64,000 bases of DNA from Parvibaculum sp049671045 (GCF_049671045.1 NZ_JBATUH010000068.1:5727-69726); one strand, 5' to 3'. Positions 40,063 through 48,823 are shown, counted from the stretch's first letter. Program-made: numbers and translations. The notes: generated by a model from the letters alone, not told the origin.

Positions 40063-40800
40063 TTACTCCTCGTCTTCCTCGATCTTCACGTCCTTGAGCT
40101 TGGCGAAGACGCTGTCGGCGTCATAGGTCTTGCGCTCTTCCTTCTTCTCCTCCGCCGCTTCGGGCGCGGCGATGGTGGCGTGGTGCGGCGCCTCGGGGGC
40201 GATCGTCTCGGAGGCAGGGAGCAGCGTCTCGCCGCTGCCGCCCGCAGCCTTCTCGGCCTTGCGCCGCTCGCGTTCGAGCTTGCGGGCGGCCTTCTGCACG
40301 GCGGCGTCGAGTTCGATCTGGCTCGCAAGGCCGAGCGTCACCGGATCGACCGGCTTGATATTCGCCGAATTCCAGTGGCTCCGGTCGCGCACGCTCTGGA
40401 TCGTCGGCTTGGTGGTGCCGACGAGCTTGGCGATCTGCGCGTCCGAGAGTTCCGGATGGTTGCGGAGGAGCCATGCGATCGCGTCCGGCCGGTCCTGACG
40501 GCGCGAAACGGGGGTGTAGCGGGGGCCCTTGCGCGGCTGGATAGGCGGCAGCTTGTACTTGCTTTCCGCCTGCTTCAGCCGTGTCGCGGGGTCCTTCTGG
40601 CAGCGCTCGATCTCGGCGCGCGTGAGCTGGCCCGAGGCAACAGGGTCGAGGCCCTTGATGCCCTGTGCGACGTCGCCGTCAGCGATGCCCTTCACCTCCA
40701 GAACGTGCAGACCGCAGAAATCGGCGACCTGATCGAAGGTGAGAGAGGTGTTTTCGACGAGCCAGACGGCCGTCGCCTTGGGCATGAGGGGCTGAGTCAT
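40063..40800 (-). CDS. DUF1013 family protein (TrcR-like regulator)
   Basis: The product is 245 residues. It begins MTQPLMPKATAVWLVENTSLTFDQVADFCGLH, followed by LSDAQIAKLVGTTKPTIQSVRDR, two helix-turn-helix-like blocks typical of DUF1013. The C terminus is an Ala/Glu/Lys-rich charged tail ending in acidic residues. DUF1013 proteins are confined to alphaproteobacteria; some are called TrcR and linked to cell-cycle transcription. The ATG has AGGAA upstream. An independent terminator follows, so it is a single-gene unit. Confidence 0.88.
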   Translation of the reverse strand: MTQPLMPKATAVWLVENTSLTFDQVADFCGLHVLEVKGIADGDVAQGIKGLDPVASGQLTRAEIERCQKDPATRLKQAESKYKLPPIQPRKGPRYTPVSRRQDRPDAIAWLLRNHPELSDAQIAKLVGTTKPTIQSVRDRSHWNSANIKPVDPVTLGLASQIELDAAVQKAARKLERERRKAEKAAGGSGETLLPASETIAPEAPHHATIAAPEAAEEKKEERKTYDADSVFAKLKDVKIEEDEE

Positions 40801-40969
40801 GTTGTTCCTCTGATTCACCCGGACGTCATCCGGACGAACCCTTTTCTCTTCCTCGGGATGAGTGGGTATCGGCGTTATATAAGGGGAAAAGCCGCCCAAT
40901 GAAAGACCAATGGCGGGGCTGGCACAGGGCATTTCGGCGATTTTCGGGTGGCGTTCCGCCCGCCTTCCC

Positions 40970-41983
40970 TCAAAGGGTGAGGACGATCTTCCCGATATGG
41001 CTGCTTTTTTCCATAAGCACGTGCGCTTTGGAGGCTTCCTCGAGCGGGAAGGTCGCGTCGATCCGCGGCCGCACCCGGCCGGCATCGAGAAGCGGCCAGA
41101 CCTTCTCGCGCAGCGCCCGGGCAAGTGCCGCCTTCTCCTCGATCCCGCGAGGGCGGAGCGTCGAGCCGGTGAGCGTCAGCCGCTTCAGCATCATCGGCAT
41201 GAAATTGACCTCGGCGGTCGGGCCGTTGAGGAAGGCGATGGAGACGATGCGCCCGTCCTGCGCGGCGGCCTGCATGTTGCGGGCGATATAGTCGCCGCCG
41301 ACCATGTCCAGAATGACGTCGACGCCGCGCCCGCCGGTCAGGCGCTTCGCCTCGGCGACGAAATCCTGCTCGCGGTAGTTGATCGCCGCCTCCGCCCCGA
41401 GATCGCGGCAGGCAGCGCATTTCTCCGCCGAGCCCGCCGTAGCGAAGACGCGGGCGCCGAAGGCGCGGGCGAGCTGGATCGCCGTCGTTCCGATGCCGCT
41501 CGAGCCGCCGTGAACAAGGAAAGTCTCGCCGGCGGCGAGCCGGCCCCGCTCGAAGACATTGGTCCAGACGGTGAAGAAGGTTTCCGGCAGGCCCGCCGCC
41601 TCGACGGCGGTGAAGCCCGCCGGGATCGGCAGCGCATGGGTCTCGTGCACGGTCGCATATTCGGCATACCCGCCGCCGCCGAGAAGGGCGCAGACGCGGT
41701 CGCCCTGCCGCCAATGCGTGACGCCGGGACCGGCGGCGACGACCTCGCCCGCAACCTCGAGGCCGGGCGTCGCGGGCGCGCCGGGCGGCGGCGGATAAAG
41801 CCCCATGCGCTGGATCGTGTCGGGCCGGTTCACGCCCGCCGCCTCGACCCGGATCAGGATTTCGCCATGGCCGGGCTCCGGCCGGGCGATCCGGACCGGG
41901 ACAAGCACGTCCGGGCCGCCGGGCTCGCGGATGGCGATGGCTCTCATCTGGGCAGGAAGGGACGGGGACTTGGTCGGGGACAT
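40970..41983 (-). CDS. NAD(P)H quinone oxidoreductase (zinc-free MDR family)
   Basis: The 337-residue product is a medium-chain dehydrogenase/reductase of the quinone oxidoreductase/PIG3 type. It has AGVNRPDTIQRMGLYPPPPG, GLEVAGEV, LGGGGYAEY, and the NADPH-binding VHGGSSGIGTTAIQLA. Zinc-ligand cysteines of alcohol dehydrogenases are absent. It reduces quinones or enals with NADPH. The first Met gives a short Ser/Pro lead; MRAIAIRE twelve codons later is the usual family start and also possible. It diverges from the DUF1192 gene. Confidence 0.92.
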   Translation of the reverse strand: MSPTKSPSLPAQMRAIAIREPGGPDVLVPVRIARPEPGHGEILIRVEAAGVNRPDTIQRMGLYPPPPGAPATPGLEVAGEVVAAGPGVTHWRQGDRVCALLGGGGYAEYATVHETHALPIPAGFTAVEAAGLPETFFTVWTNVFERGRLAAGETFLVHGGSSGIGTTAIQLARAFGARVFATAGSAEKCAACRDLGAEAAINYREQDFVAEAKRLTGGRGVDVILDMVGGDYIARNMQAAAQDGRIVSIAFLNGPTAEVNFMPMMLKRLTLTGSTLRPRGIEEKAALARALREKVWPLLDAGRVRPRIDATFPLEEASKAHVLMEKSSHIGKIVLTL

Positions 41984-42088
41984 TTGGGGGGCCTCTCGGG
42001 TCGGTCTGGCGCCGGGACACTTGAAGGTCTATCCAAGCCCTCCGAGACTGGCAACCTGACCCAGGCCGAGGCAATGAGGAGGCAGCCC

Positions 42089-42289
42089 ATGGACACGGAC
42101 GATCTTGAGCCGCGCAAGCGCAGGGGCGAGGCGCTGGCCGCCCTTGCGCGCGAGGATCTGAGCCTGCTCGGCATCGAGGAACTCAACGAACGAATCAGCG
42201 CCCTCGAGGCCGAAATCGCACGCATCCGCGCGCAACTGGAGCGAAAACACGGCACGCGCACGGCGGCGGAGGCACTTTTCAAGAAGTAA
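42089..42289 (+). CDS. DUF1192 family small protein
   Basis: This 66-residue protein has DDLEPRKR near the N terminus and a leucine-rich coiled coil (LSLLGIEELNERISALEAEI) characteristic of DUF1192. An AGGAGG ribosome-binding site lies seven bases before the ATG, and the longer open frame upstream is not coding. Function unknown; the family is alphaproteobacterial. A small inverted repeat (GTTAGC/GCTAAC) sits at its stop codon, followed by the small-RNA candidate. Confidence 0.85.
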   Translation: MDTDDLEPRKRRGEALAALAREDLSLLGIEELNERISALEAEIARIRAQLERKHGTRTAAEALFKK

Positions 42290-42305
42290 GTTAGCAAGAG
42301 CTAAC
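42290..42305. repeat. Short perfect inverted repeat after DUF1192
   Basis: GTTAGC-AAGA-GCTAAC directly follows the TAA stop codon. No T-run follows on either strand. Confidence 0.55.
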
Positions 42306-42411
42306 ATATTGGCGGAGCGCAATTTTCCGGGAAAAACAAGTAGATCTGGAGCGCGCTGCTCCTCCCGGCGGCCAGTGCCCATTTGCCGGGTAATTCACGA
42401 TTTGATAAACA

Positions 42412-42531
42412 TATGGTTGCTAGGGTGACCTTGCGTAATCCAGATCTTCTGGATTCTGAGTGGTTCCTATCCACTCTGTTTGACGCCTCCCTGTTACAAC
42501 TGAGCCGCGGGCAGTCCGCGGCTCTTTTTTT
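42412..42531 (+). ncRNA. Candidate trans-acting small RNA with three hairpins
   Basis: This intergenic stretch holds three hairpins in a row on the plus strand: AATCCAGA/TCTGGATT (42437-42455), GAGTGG/CCACTC (42458-42476) and GAGCCGCGG/CCGCGGCTC (42502-42524), the last followed by seven Ts. Between the second and third lies an unpaired, C/U-rich CCTCCC at 42486-42491, an anti-Shine-Dalgarno-like element as found in many alphaproteobacterial small RNAs. The 5' end is a guess; a weak TTGCCG-N17-TAAACA promoter lies just upstream. It could instead be the 3' end of the DUF1192 mRNA. Confidence 0.55.
42502..42531 (+). terminator. Intrinsic terminator upstream of DUF1465
   Basis: A 9-bp perfect stem GAGCCGCGG/CCGCGGCTC with a GCAGT loop is followed by TTTTTTT. 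Confidence 0.92.
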
Positions 42532-42648
42532 GATCGAGCCCTTCACACATATCTCGACATGCCATCGGCGCCAGCGTTTGGCATGAATGTTGATCCTTCA
42601 TCGGGCATCCGTGCCGCTCTGGCACGGACCAGAGAAGAGGGTCAGGGG

Positions 42649-43209
42649 ATGAGTGCGGATCGGTTTGGCGGCGCTGGCGATGTGCAGTTTGCGGGCGAGG
42701 ATGTGAGCATCGGCGAGTTCATGTCGTCCGGCCTCTTTCAGCGGACATATGAGGAAGGCATGCGCCTCGTCGAGGAGACGTCGGCCTATCTCGACGGTCC
42801 GGGCCGCGAAGCCTCGCGCAATCTCTCGCGGGACGCATCGCTCGCCTATGCGGGCGAAAGCATGCGGCTCACCACGCGGCTGATGCAGGTGGCGGCCTGG
42901 CTTCTCGTTCGCAAGGCCGTGCATGAAGGCGAGATTTCGCATGAGGAATCCATGGCCGCGAAATACCGCCTGGCGTCGAGGGAGATCGCCCGTTCGGCGC
43001 GTCTTTCCGGCAATCACGTCCTGCCGGAGCCCCTGATCGACCTCATCATGCGCTCCGAGCTTCTCTATGCGCGCATCGAAAGGCTCGATGCCGGGCTGCG
43101 CGCGGAACCGGCGGTCGTGGAGGCGAGCCGCCCGCTGGCCGAGCAGTTCGATCGCGTCGAAGCCTTCTTCCGCGAAACCCTGCAGCGCGAATGGGGCCAG
43201 GGCGCCTGA
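42649..43209 (+). CDS. DUF1465 family protein
   Basis: The product is 186 residues, wholly helical in appearance. Family segments are EETSAYLDGPGR, SMRLTTRLMQVAAWLLVRKAV and YRLASREIARSA. DUF1465 is alphaproteobacterial and of unknown function. The start at MSADRFGG was chosen for the AGGGG just upstream; an in-frame Met 22 codons earlier is possible but would begin before a good ribosome-binding site. It is separated from DUF1192 by a terminator, so it needs its own promoter. Confidence 0.82.
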   Translation: MSADRFGGAGDVQFAGEDVSIGEFMSSGLFQRTYEEGMRLVEETSAYLDGPGREASRNLSRDASLAYAGESMRLTTRLMQVAAWLLVRKAVHEGEISHEESMAAKYRLASREIARSARLSGNHVLPEPLIDLIMRSELLYARIERLDAGLRAEPAVVEASRPLAEQFDRVEAFFRETLQREWGQGA

Positions 43210-43245
43210 TCCCTCGGGCAGTCCCGGAACCTCACGATCCGCCAA

Positions 43246-43276
43246 TGAAAAAGCCCCGCGAGAGCGGGGCTTTGTC
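43246..43276 (-). terminator. Bidirectional terminator between DUF1465 and rpmE
   Basis: The stem AAAGCCCCGC/GCGGGGCTTT with a GAGA loop lies between convergent genes. The minus strand ends in TTTTTC, ideal for rpmE; the plus strand gives TTTGTCGTTT, weaker but usable for DUF1465. Confidence 0.88.
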
Positions 43277-43301
43277 GTTTGAAGCGAAGCTTCCGTGAAC
43301 C

Positions 43302-43529
43302 TCAGGCCTTGCCGCCGAGATTGCCGAACTTCTGCTTGAAGCGGCTGACGCGGCCGCCGCGGTCGACGATCTGCTGGCCGCCGCCGGTCCAGGCCGGATG
43401 GGTCTTCGGGTCGATGTCGAGGGTGAGCGTGTCGCCCTCCTTGCCGTAGGTCGAGCGGGTCTGGAAGGTCGTCCCGTCCGTCATCGCCACGGTGATCATG
43501 TGGTAGTCGGGATGAATGTCTTTCTTCAT
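43302..43529 (-). CDS. rpmE: 50S ribosomal protein L31, zinc-free form
   Basis: This 75-residue protein starts MKKDIHPDYHMITV and has the family's HPAWTG and GGRVSRFKQKFG. The CxC/CxxC zinc ligands of E. coli L31 are all replaced, so this is the C-minus form, which does not serve as a zinc store. L31 bridges the large and small subunits. It has its own promoter (TTGTAT-N17-TATAAG) and terminator. L36 in this window is also C-minus. Confidence 0.95.
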   Translation of the reverse strand: MKKDIHPDYHMITVAMTDGTTFQTRSTYGKEGDTLTLDIDPKTHPAWTGGGQQIVDRGGRVSRFKQKFGNLGGKA

Positions 43530-43603
43530 GGCTCTACGCCTTCTCAGATCACAAAAATGCCGGAAACCGGGGCTGCCGATCGCTGGCGCGCCGGGAATGG
43601 GGG

Positions 43604-43632
43604 CTTATAGCCAAGGAGTGAGCCCAATACAA
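43604..43632 (-). promoter_or_regulatory. Probable promoter of rpmE
   Basis: On the minus strand, TTGTAT, 17 bases, then TATAAG. It lies about 75 bases before the rpmE ATG. Confidence 0.6.
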
Positions 43633-43790
43633 GGCCAAGCTCCGCCCTGAGCGATGCGCTGGGGCGATTGGGCGCGGGGGCCGGGGCCGGCTTCGGATTG
43701 GCTCGGCGGGGCAAGGGTTGCTATATGAACGGGCAGGGTGTCCTTCTGGGGGCTGCCCGCGACCTCGCAAAACTGACCCGGCGGCCATCC

Positions 43791-45632
43791 ATGAGCGAGA
43801 TATCGAATCCGGTGGTTGAAGCCATCGAGGAAGAAGCCCAGCGCCGCAGGCCCGCCAGGGGCGTCCGGCCGCTCGCCAAACTCATGCCCTTCATCGGCCG
43901 CTACCGGATCATGGTGGCGCTCGCTTTCGTCTCGCTCGTCTTCGCGACGCTTGCGACGCTCGCCGTGCCCATCGCCGGCCGCCGCCTGCTCGACAATGGC
44001 TTCACCCAGACGAGCGCCGACTTCATCGACACCTATTTCCTCGCGCTGATCGGCATCGCGGCTCTTCTCGGCGTCGCGAGCGCCATGCGCTTCTTTTTCG
44101 TGAGCTGGATTGGCGAGCGCGTCGTCGCCGATCTGCGCGAGGCCGTCTACGCCCATGTGCTGAAGCTCTCGCCCGCCTTCTTCGAGGTGACACGCACGGG
44201 CGAGGTGCTGTCGCGCCTCACGGCCGACACGACGCTCATCAAGACGGTCGTCGGTTCCTCCGCCTCCGTCGCATTGCGCAACGTGTTCCTCTTCATCGGC
44301 GCGGCATCCATGATGGCGGTGACGAGCACATGGCTCTCCGGCCTCGTGCTTCTCGCCATTCCGATGATCGTTCTGCCGCTCGTGATCTTCGGGCGCTGGG
44401 TGCGCCGCCTTTCGCGCGCGAGCCAGGACCGGCTCGCGGATTCGAGCGCCTTCGGCACGGAAAGCCTCAACGCCATCCAGACCGTGCAGGCCTTCACGCA
44501 TGAGGAGATCGACCGGCAGCGTTTCGCCGAGACGGTGGAGCGCTCCTTCGTGACCGCGCGGGCGCGCATCACGGCGCGCGCCGTGCTGACCGCGCTCGTC
44601 TTCTTCATGGGACTTTCGAGCGTCGTCGGCGTGCTCTGGTTTGGTGCCCATGCGGTCGTCGCGGGCACCATGTCGGGCGGCGCGCTGCTTCAGTTCATTC
44701 TCTATGCGGTCTTCGCGGCAACGTCGCTCGCCGCCCTTTCGGAAGTCTGGGGCGACATGCAGATGGCCTCGGGCGCGACCGAGCGGTTGATGGAACTGCT
44801 GGCGATCGAGCCCGAGATCCGCGCGCCGAAATCGCCCAGGGCTCTGCCTCTGCCCGCTCGCGGCGCGATCAGCTTCGAGCGCGTGACCTTCGCCTATCCG
44901 ACGCGGCCCCAAGTCGCGGCCTTGCGCGATTTCTCTCTCGATGTGAAGCCCGGCGAAACCGTGGCGATCGTCGGGCCGTCCGGCGCGGGCAAGAGCACGG
45001 TGTTTCAGCTTCTGCTGCGTTTCTACGATCCGAAGTCGGGGGTAATCCGCCTCGATGGCGTCGATATTTCCCAGGTCGAGCCCGGCGAGCTTCGCAGCCG
45101 TCTCGGCGTCGTGCCGCAGGAGACGGTCGTTTTCGGCATGAGCGTCGCGGAGAACATCCGCTACGGGCGGCCCGATGCGAGCGAGGAGGATGTCATCGCC
45201 GCCGCGAAGGCCGCGCGTATTCACGATTTCATCGTCTCGCTGCCTCAGGGCTATGCGACGCAGGTGGGAGAGCGCGGCGTCACGCTTTCCGGCGGCCAGC
45301 GCCAGCGCGTCGCCATTGCGCGCGCTATCCTGCGCGATGCGCCGGTGCTTCTTCTCGACGAGGCGACGTCGGCGCTCGACGCGGAAAGCGAAACGCTCGT
45401 CCAGGCGGCACTAGAAGGGTTGATGCGGGGCCACACCACGCTCGTGATCGCGCACCGGCTCGCGACCGTTCTCAAGGCTGATCGAATCATCGTCATGGAA
45501 GAAGGCCGCATTGTCGCTGCCGGCACGCATGACGAGCTTGTGCGGCAGGGCGGTCTTTACAGCAGGCTTGCCCGCCTGCAATTCACGGGCGACATATTGG
45601 GTGGCGAGCCCCAAAGCGCCGCGCTGCACTGA
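43791..45632 (+). CDS. ABC transporter, fused membrane and ATPase domains (MsbA-like half-exporter)
   Basis: The product is 613 residues. The N-terminal membrane domain (six helices, about 35-320) is followed by an ATPase domain with Walker A GPSGAGKST, signature LSGGQRQRVAIARA, Walker B VLLLDEATSALDAES and the H-loop AHRLATV. It is a homodimeric exporter of lipids, peptides or drugs in the inner membrane. MSEISNP is used as start since family members begin here; a Met 22 codons upstream with AAGGG before it is possible. The paraoxonase-like gene follows after 22 bases. Confidence 0.9.
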   Translation: MSEISNPVVEAIEEEAQRRRPARGVRPLAKLMPFIGRYRIMVALAFVSLVFATLATLAVPIAGRRLLDNGFTQTSADFIDTYFLALIGIAALLGVASAMRFFFVSWIGERVVADLREAVYAHVLKLSPAFFEVTRTGEVLSRLTADTTLIKTVVGSSASVALRNVFLFIGAASMMAVTSTWLSGLVLLAIPMIVLPLVIFGRWVRRLSRASQDRLADSSAFGTESLNAIQTVQAFTHEEIDRQRFAETVERSFVTARARITARAVLTALVFFMGLSSVVGVLWFGAHAVVAGTMSGGALLQFILYAVFAATSLAALSEVWGDMQMASGATERLMELLAIEPEIRAPKSPRALPLPARGAISFERVTFAYPTRPQVAALRDFSLDVKPGETVAIVGPSGAGKSTVFQLLLRFYDPKSGVIRLDGVDISQVEPGELRSRLGVVPQETVVFGMSVAENIRYGRPDASEEDVIAAAKAARIHDFIVSLPQGYATQVGERGVTLSGGQRQRVAIARAILRDAPVLLLDEATSALDAESETLVQAALEGLMRGHTTLVIAHRLATVLKADRIIVMEEGRIVAAGTHDELVRQGGLYSRLARLQFTGDILGGEPQSAALH

Positions 45633-45654
45633 ACGAACCGGGAGGGAAGGGAAC

Positions 45655-46743
45655 ATGTCACCGCTCTTGCGCAGAGCCATCATCGCCGTATTCGCCGTCG
45701 CCGTGATAGCGAGCGTGCTCGCCTGGCGCTTCCTTTCGGCGGCGGGCTTTTTCACCGACATCCGGGCGGAAGTTCCCGCGGAATGCCGGGCGATCGCTTC
45801 CGTGCCGGGGCCGGAGGATATTCAGATCGACCGCGAGCGCGGCCTGGCCTTCGTCTCGGCTTTTGACCGGCGCGCCGCAATGGCCGGGCATGAAGCCACG
45901 CGCGGCGGCATCTATGTGATCGATCTGAAGGCGCCGCAGGCGGAATGGGCGCTTCGTCCGGTCACGGCGAACGAGCCGGCCGACTTCAAGCCCCACGGAA
46001 TCAGCCTCCATGTCGGCGCGGGCGGCGAACGGCGCCTCTTCGTCGTCAACCACGCGGCGAAGGGTGAGGCGGTCGAGATTTTCGATGTCGCGCCGGATGG
46101 TCTGCTCACCCATGTGAAGACGGTCGCCGATCCGCTGTTCGTTTCGCTGAACGATGTCGTCGCGGTCGGTCCCGATGCCTTCTACGCGACGAATGATCAC
46201 GGCTCGAAGGGGCTCGGCGGAAGGCTGAGCGATCTCGTCCTGCTGCGTAACGCCAATGTCGTCTATTACGACGGCGCTTCGGCGCATGCCGCCGCCGACA
46301 GGCTTCTCTTTGCGAACGGCATCAATGTGAGCCCGGACGGCAAGACGCTCTATGTCTCGGAAATGCTCGGTGCCGCGCTCCATATCTATACGCGCGATCC
46401 CGCGACGGGCGCCCTCACGAGCCGCGATTATGCGCGCCTCGGTACCGGCCTCGACAATATCGATGTCGAGCCGGATGGCGCGCTCCTCATCGCGGCCCAT
46501 CCGCATCTGATCGCGTTCCTGAAACATGCAGGCGACCCGAAGGCGCTCTCGCCGAGCCAGGTCGTGCGCGTCGAGCCGGGCGCGGGGCAGGGCGGCAAGG
46601 CCGGTACGATCTATCTCAATCGCGGCGAGGAGATTTCAGGATCGAGCGTCGCCGCTGGCTTCGACGACATGATGCTGATCGGCAATGTCTTCGATCCGAA
46701 GATCCTTGCCTGCAAGCAGTCGAAGGAACTCAAGGCGTTCTGA
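45655..46743 (+). CDS. Paraoxonase/arylesterase-like six-bladed beta-propeller protein
   Basis: The 362-residue product has an N-terminal membrane anchor (about 6-26) and a beta-propeller. Motifs match serum paraoxonases: SLNDVVAVGPDAFYATNDH (calcium-binding Asn and Asp), ANGINVSPDGKTLYVSE and LDNIDVEPDGALLIAAHP with a catalytic-type His. Paraoxonases hydrolyse lactones such as acyl-homoserine lactones and aryl esters with Ca. The domain probably faces the periplasm. A GGAGGGAAGG ribosome-binding site precedes it. The substrate is inferred from the family only. Confidence 0.85.
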   Translation: MSPLLRRAIIAVFAVAVIASVLAWRFLSAAGFFTDIRAEVPAECRAIASVPGPEDIQIDRERGLAFVSAFDRRAAMAGHEATRGGIYVIDLKAPQAEWALRPVTANEPADFKPHGISLHVGAGGERRLFVVNHAAKGEAVEIFDVAPDGLLTHVKTVADPLFVSLNDVVAVGPDAFYATNDHGSKGLGGRLSDLVLLRNANVVYYDGASAHAAADRLLFANGINVSPDGKTLYVSEMLGAALHIYTRDPATGALTSRDYARLGTGLDNIDVEPDGALLIAAHPHLIAFLKHAGDPKALSPSQVVRVEPGAGQGGKAGTIYLNRGEEISGSSVAAGFDDMMLIGNVFDPKILACKQSKELKAF

Positions 46744-46761
46744 TCGCCCCTCATCCCGCCT

Positions 46762-47772
46762 TCAGCGCTCCGTCAGCTTGAACTCGATGCGGCGGTTGCG
46801 CTTGAAGGCGGCGGCACTCTTGCCCGTATCGAGCGGCTGGAACTCGCCGAAGCCCGTCGCGGCGAGATGCTCGGGCGGCACGCCCCGCTTCGCCATGAAG
46901 TTGACGACGGCGATGGCGCGCGCGCTCGAGAGATACCAGTTGGAGGGGAACTGCGCCGTGTGGATCGGATTTGCGTCGGTGTGCCCGTCCACGCGGATGA
47001 CCCACTGAATGTCGTTCGGGATTTCGGCGGCGATTTCCTTCACCGCGTCCGCGATCTTCTGAAGCTGGGCGACGCCCGAGGGATTGATCTCGGCCGAGCC
47101 GCTGTCGAAGAGGATTTCCGACTGGATGACGAAACGGTCGCCCACGACCTCGATGTCGGGTCGGTTGCCGAGAATTTCGCGCAGGCGGCCGAAGAACTCG
47201 GAGCGGTACTTCGCAAGCTCCTGCACCTTCTGGGCAAGCGCGGCGTTGAGCCTGCGGCCGAGATCCGCGATCTGCGCCTGGCTTTCCCGGTCGCGTTTTT
47301 CGGAGGCTTCGAGCGCCTCCTCGAGTGCGGCAAGCTGGCGGCGGAGCGCGGCGATCTGCTGGTTGAGAAGTTCGACCTGCGCAAGCGCCTGATTGGAAAT
47401 TTCCTTCTGCTTTGAAAGCTCGTCCTGCAGCACCGCGACCTGCGAGCCCGCGCCTGCCGCCGCGCCGAGCCGATCCTTCTCGGCATTGGCTTCGGCGAGC
47501 GAGGCCTGAAGCGTCGCGATGGTGGTCTGGAGGTCAGCCTTCTCCTGTTTCGACAGCGCGAGCTGGCTGACGAGTTCGGCAATCTGGCTCCGCAGCGCTT
47601 CGAGCGCCGTGTCCTTGCTCGAGACGAGTTGCGACAGGAAGAACTGCGTCAGCATGAAAATGGTGAGCAGGAAGATGAGCACGAGCAGCAGGCTCGACAT
47701 GGCGTCGACGAAGCCCGGCCAGTAGTCGGCACTCGGGGCGCGTCCGCGAATTCGTCTGTGTGCGACCGTCAT
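46762..47772 (-). CDS. MotB-like OmpA-domain protein of an envelope motor/tether complex
   Basis: The product is 336 residues. A single N-terminal helix (about 22-48) begins with Asp23 in YWPGFVDAMSSLLL, the place of the proton-carrying Asp of MotB/TolR. A long coiled coil follows (about 50-190) and then an OmpA peptidoglycan-binding domain (205-336) with FDSGSAEINPSG, VDGHTDANPI and FKRNRRIEFKL. With the MotA-like protein encoded 18 bases upstream it should form a proton-driven stator-like unit that grips peptidoglycan. The coiled coil is longer than in flagellar MotB, and no flagellar genes are near. The function is unknown. Confidence 0.87.
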   Translation of the reverse strand: MTVAHRRIRGRAPSADYWPGFVDAMSSLLLVLIFLLTIFMLTQFFLSQLVSSKDTALEALRSQIAELVSQLALSKQEKADLQTTIATLQASLAEANAEKDRLGAAAGAGSQVAVLQDELSKQKEISNQALAQVELLNQQIAALRRQLAALEEALEASEKRDRESQAQIADLGRRLNAALAQKVQELAKYRSEFFGRLREILGNRPDIEVVGDRFVIQSEILFDSGSAEINPSGVAQLQKIADAVKEIAAEIPNDIQWVIRVDGHTDANPIHTAQFPSNWYLSSARAIAVVNFMAKRGVPPEHLAATGFGEFQPLDTGKSAAAFKRNRRIEFKLTER

Positions 47773-47790
47773 GCCGTTCCCGCCCGCCGG

Positions 47791-48753
47791 TTATTTTCTG
47801 CCGAGACTGGCAGCGAGGCGATCGAGCACGGGGCGCAGCGCTTCCTGATTTTCGGCAAGGCGCCGGATGAGAAGCTGCTCGTGCTTGATCTGCTCGGTGA
47901 GAGCCGTGATCTGGCCGGCGAGCGCGAGCATCGGCGCGCTGTTTGCGCCGCCGCCCGAGGCCAGCGACTGCTCGATGCGCTCGAGCCGCTTCAGCGTTTC
48001 CCCGAGCATGCCGGGGCCGGGCTCCGCCGCGCCGGAAATATCCGTCACCGTAGAAAGCCACTCTTCAAGCTCATTGTAGAAGCGGTTCTGCGCCTGCCCG
48101 GCCTGAAGGTCGAGAAAGCCGAGGATGAGCGAGCCGGCAAGGCCGAAGAGCGAGGAGGAGAAGGACGTGCCCATGCCCGATAGCGGCCCCTCGAGTCCCG
48201 CCTTGAGATTCTGGAAGACGGTCGCGGGATCGGATGTCTCGATATTGAGGCCGTGGATCGTCGCGCCGACCGAGGTCACGGTGGTGAGAAGGCCCCAGAA
48301 GGTGCCGAGCAGGCCGAGGAAGATCAGCAGGCCAATCATGTAGCGGGAGATTTCGCGCTGCTCGTCGAGGCGCGAGCCGATGGAATCGAGAAGCGAGCGC
48401 ATGGTGAGCGCGTTGAGCTGCATGCGCCCCTTGCGCTCGCCGAGCATGGTCGCCATCGGCGCGAGGAGGCGCGGGGCGGGCGGGATCGCCAGTCCCGGAT
48501 CGGCACGGCGGAACTCGTTCACCCAGCGCACTTCGGGGCTCAGCACGAGAATCTGCCGGAAGCCATAGAGAATACCGAGCATGAGCACGCCGATAATGAG
48601 CGTGTTGAGCCCCGGATTGGTGAAATAGGCCGTCTTGAGCTGCGGCGAGAGAATGAGGAGCAGAAACCCGACAAGGAGCAGGAAGAGGATCATCCGCACC
48701 AGATAGGGACGCGGCGTGGAGAGGGCCGCGCCGCCGGTATAGTCCTTCGCCAT
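47791..48753 (-). CDS. MotA/TolQ/ExbB-family proton-channel protein
   Basis: This 320-residue membrane protein has about four helices: 19-38, 45-65, 139-160 and 195-220 (GTSFSSSLFGLAGSLILGFLDL carries the MotA/ExbB signature). The C-terminal 90 residues form a coiled coil (LGETLKRLERIEQSL and LAGQITALTEQI). It would be the channel partner of the MotB-like protein. The start at MAKDYTGG was chosen with GGGGAGC upstream. It stands between the OmpA-like gene (70-base gap) and the MotB-like gene, all on one strand. Confidence 0.85.
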   Translation of the reverse strand: MAKDYTGGAALSTPRPYLVRMILFLLLVGFLLLILSPQLKTAYFTNPGLNTLIIGVLMLGILYGFRQILVLSPEVRWVNEFRRADPGLAIPPAPRLLAPMATMLGERKGRMQLNALTMRSLLDSIGSRLDEQREISRYMIGLLIFLGLLGTFWGLLTTVTSVGATIHGLNIETSDPATVFQNLKAGLEGPLSGMGTSFSSSLFGLAGSLILGFLDLQAGQAQNRFYNELEEWLSTVTDISGAAEPGPGMLGETLKRLERIEQSLASGGGANSAPMLALAGQITALTEQIKHEQLLIRRLAENQEALRPVLDRLAASLGRK

Positions 48754-48823
48754 CTTCAGTTCAGCTCCCCCTGTGATCCGGGCAGATCTTGCGTCTTTCG
48801 CGTCGTTCGCCTCATGAGGCGCA

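Noticed and set aside
40801..41124. Upstream extension of the DUF1013 frame into the quinone oxidoreductase gene
   Set aside because: The extension has no family similarity, while the ATG at MTQPLMPK has AGGAA upstream and matches the conserved family start.
46762..48753. Zorya-type anti-phage defence (ZorA/ZorB are MotA/MotB-like)
   Set aside because: No ZorC, ZorD or ZorE helicase/nuclease gene is adjacent, and the neighbouring genes are housekeeping. The channel protein also lacks the very long ZorA tail.
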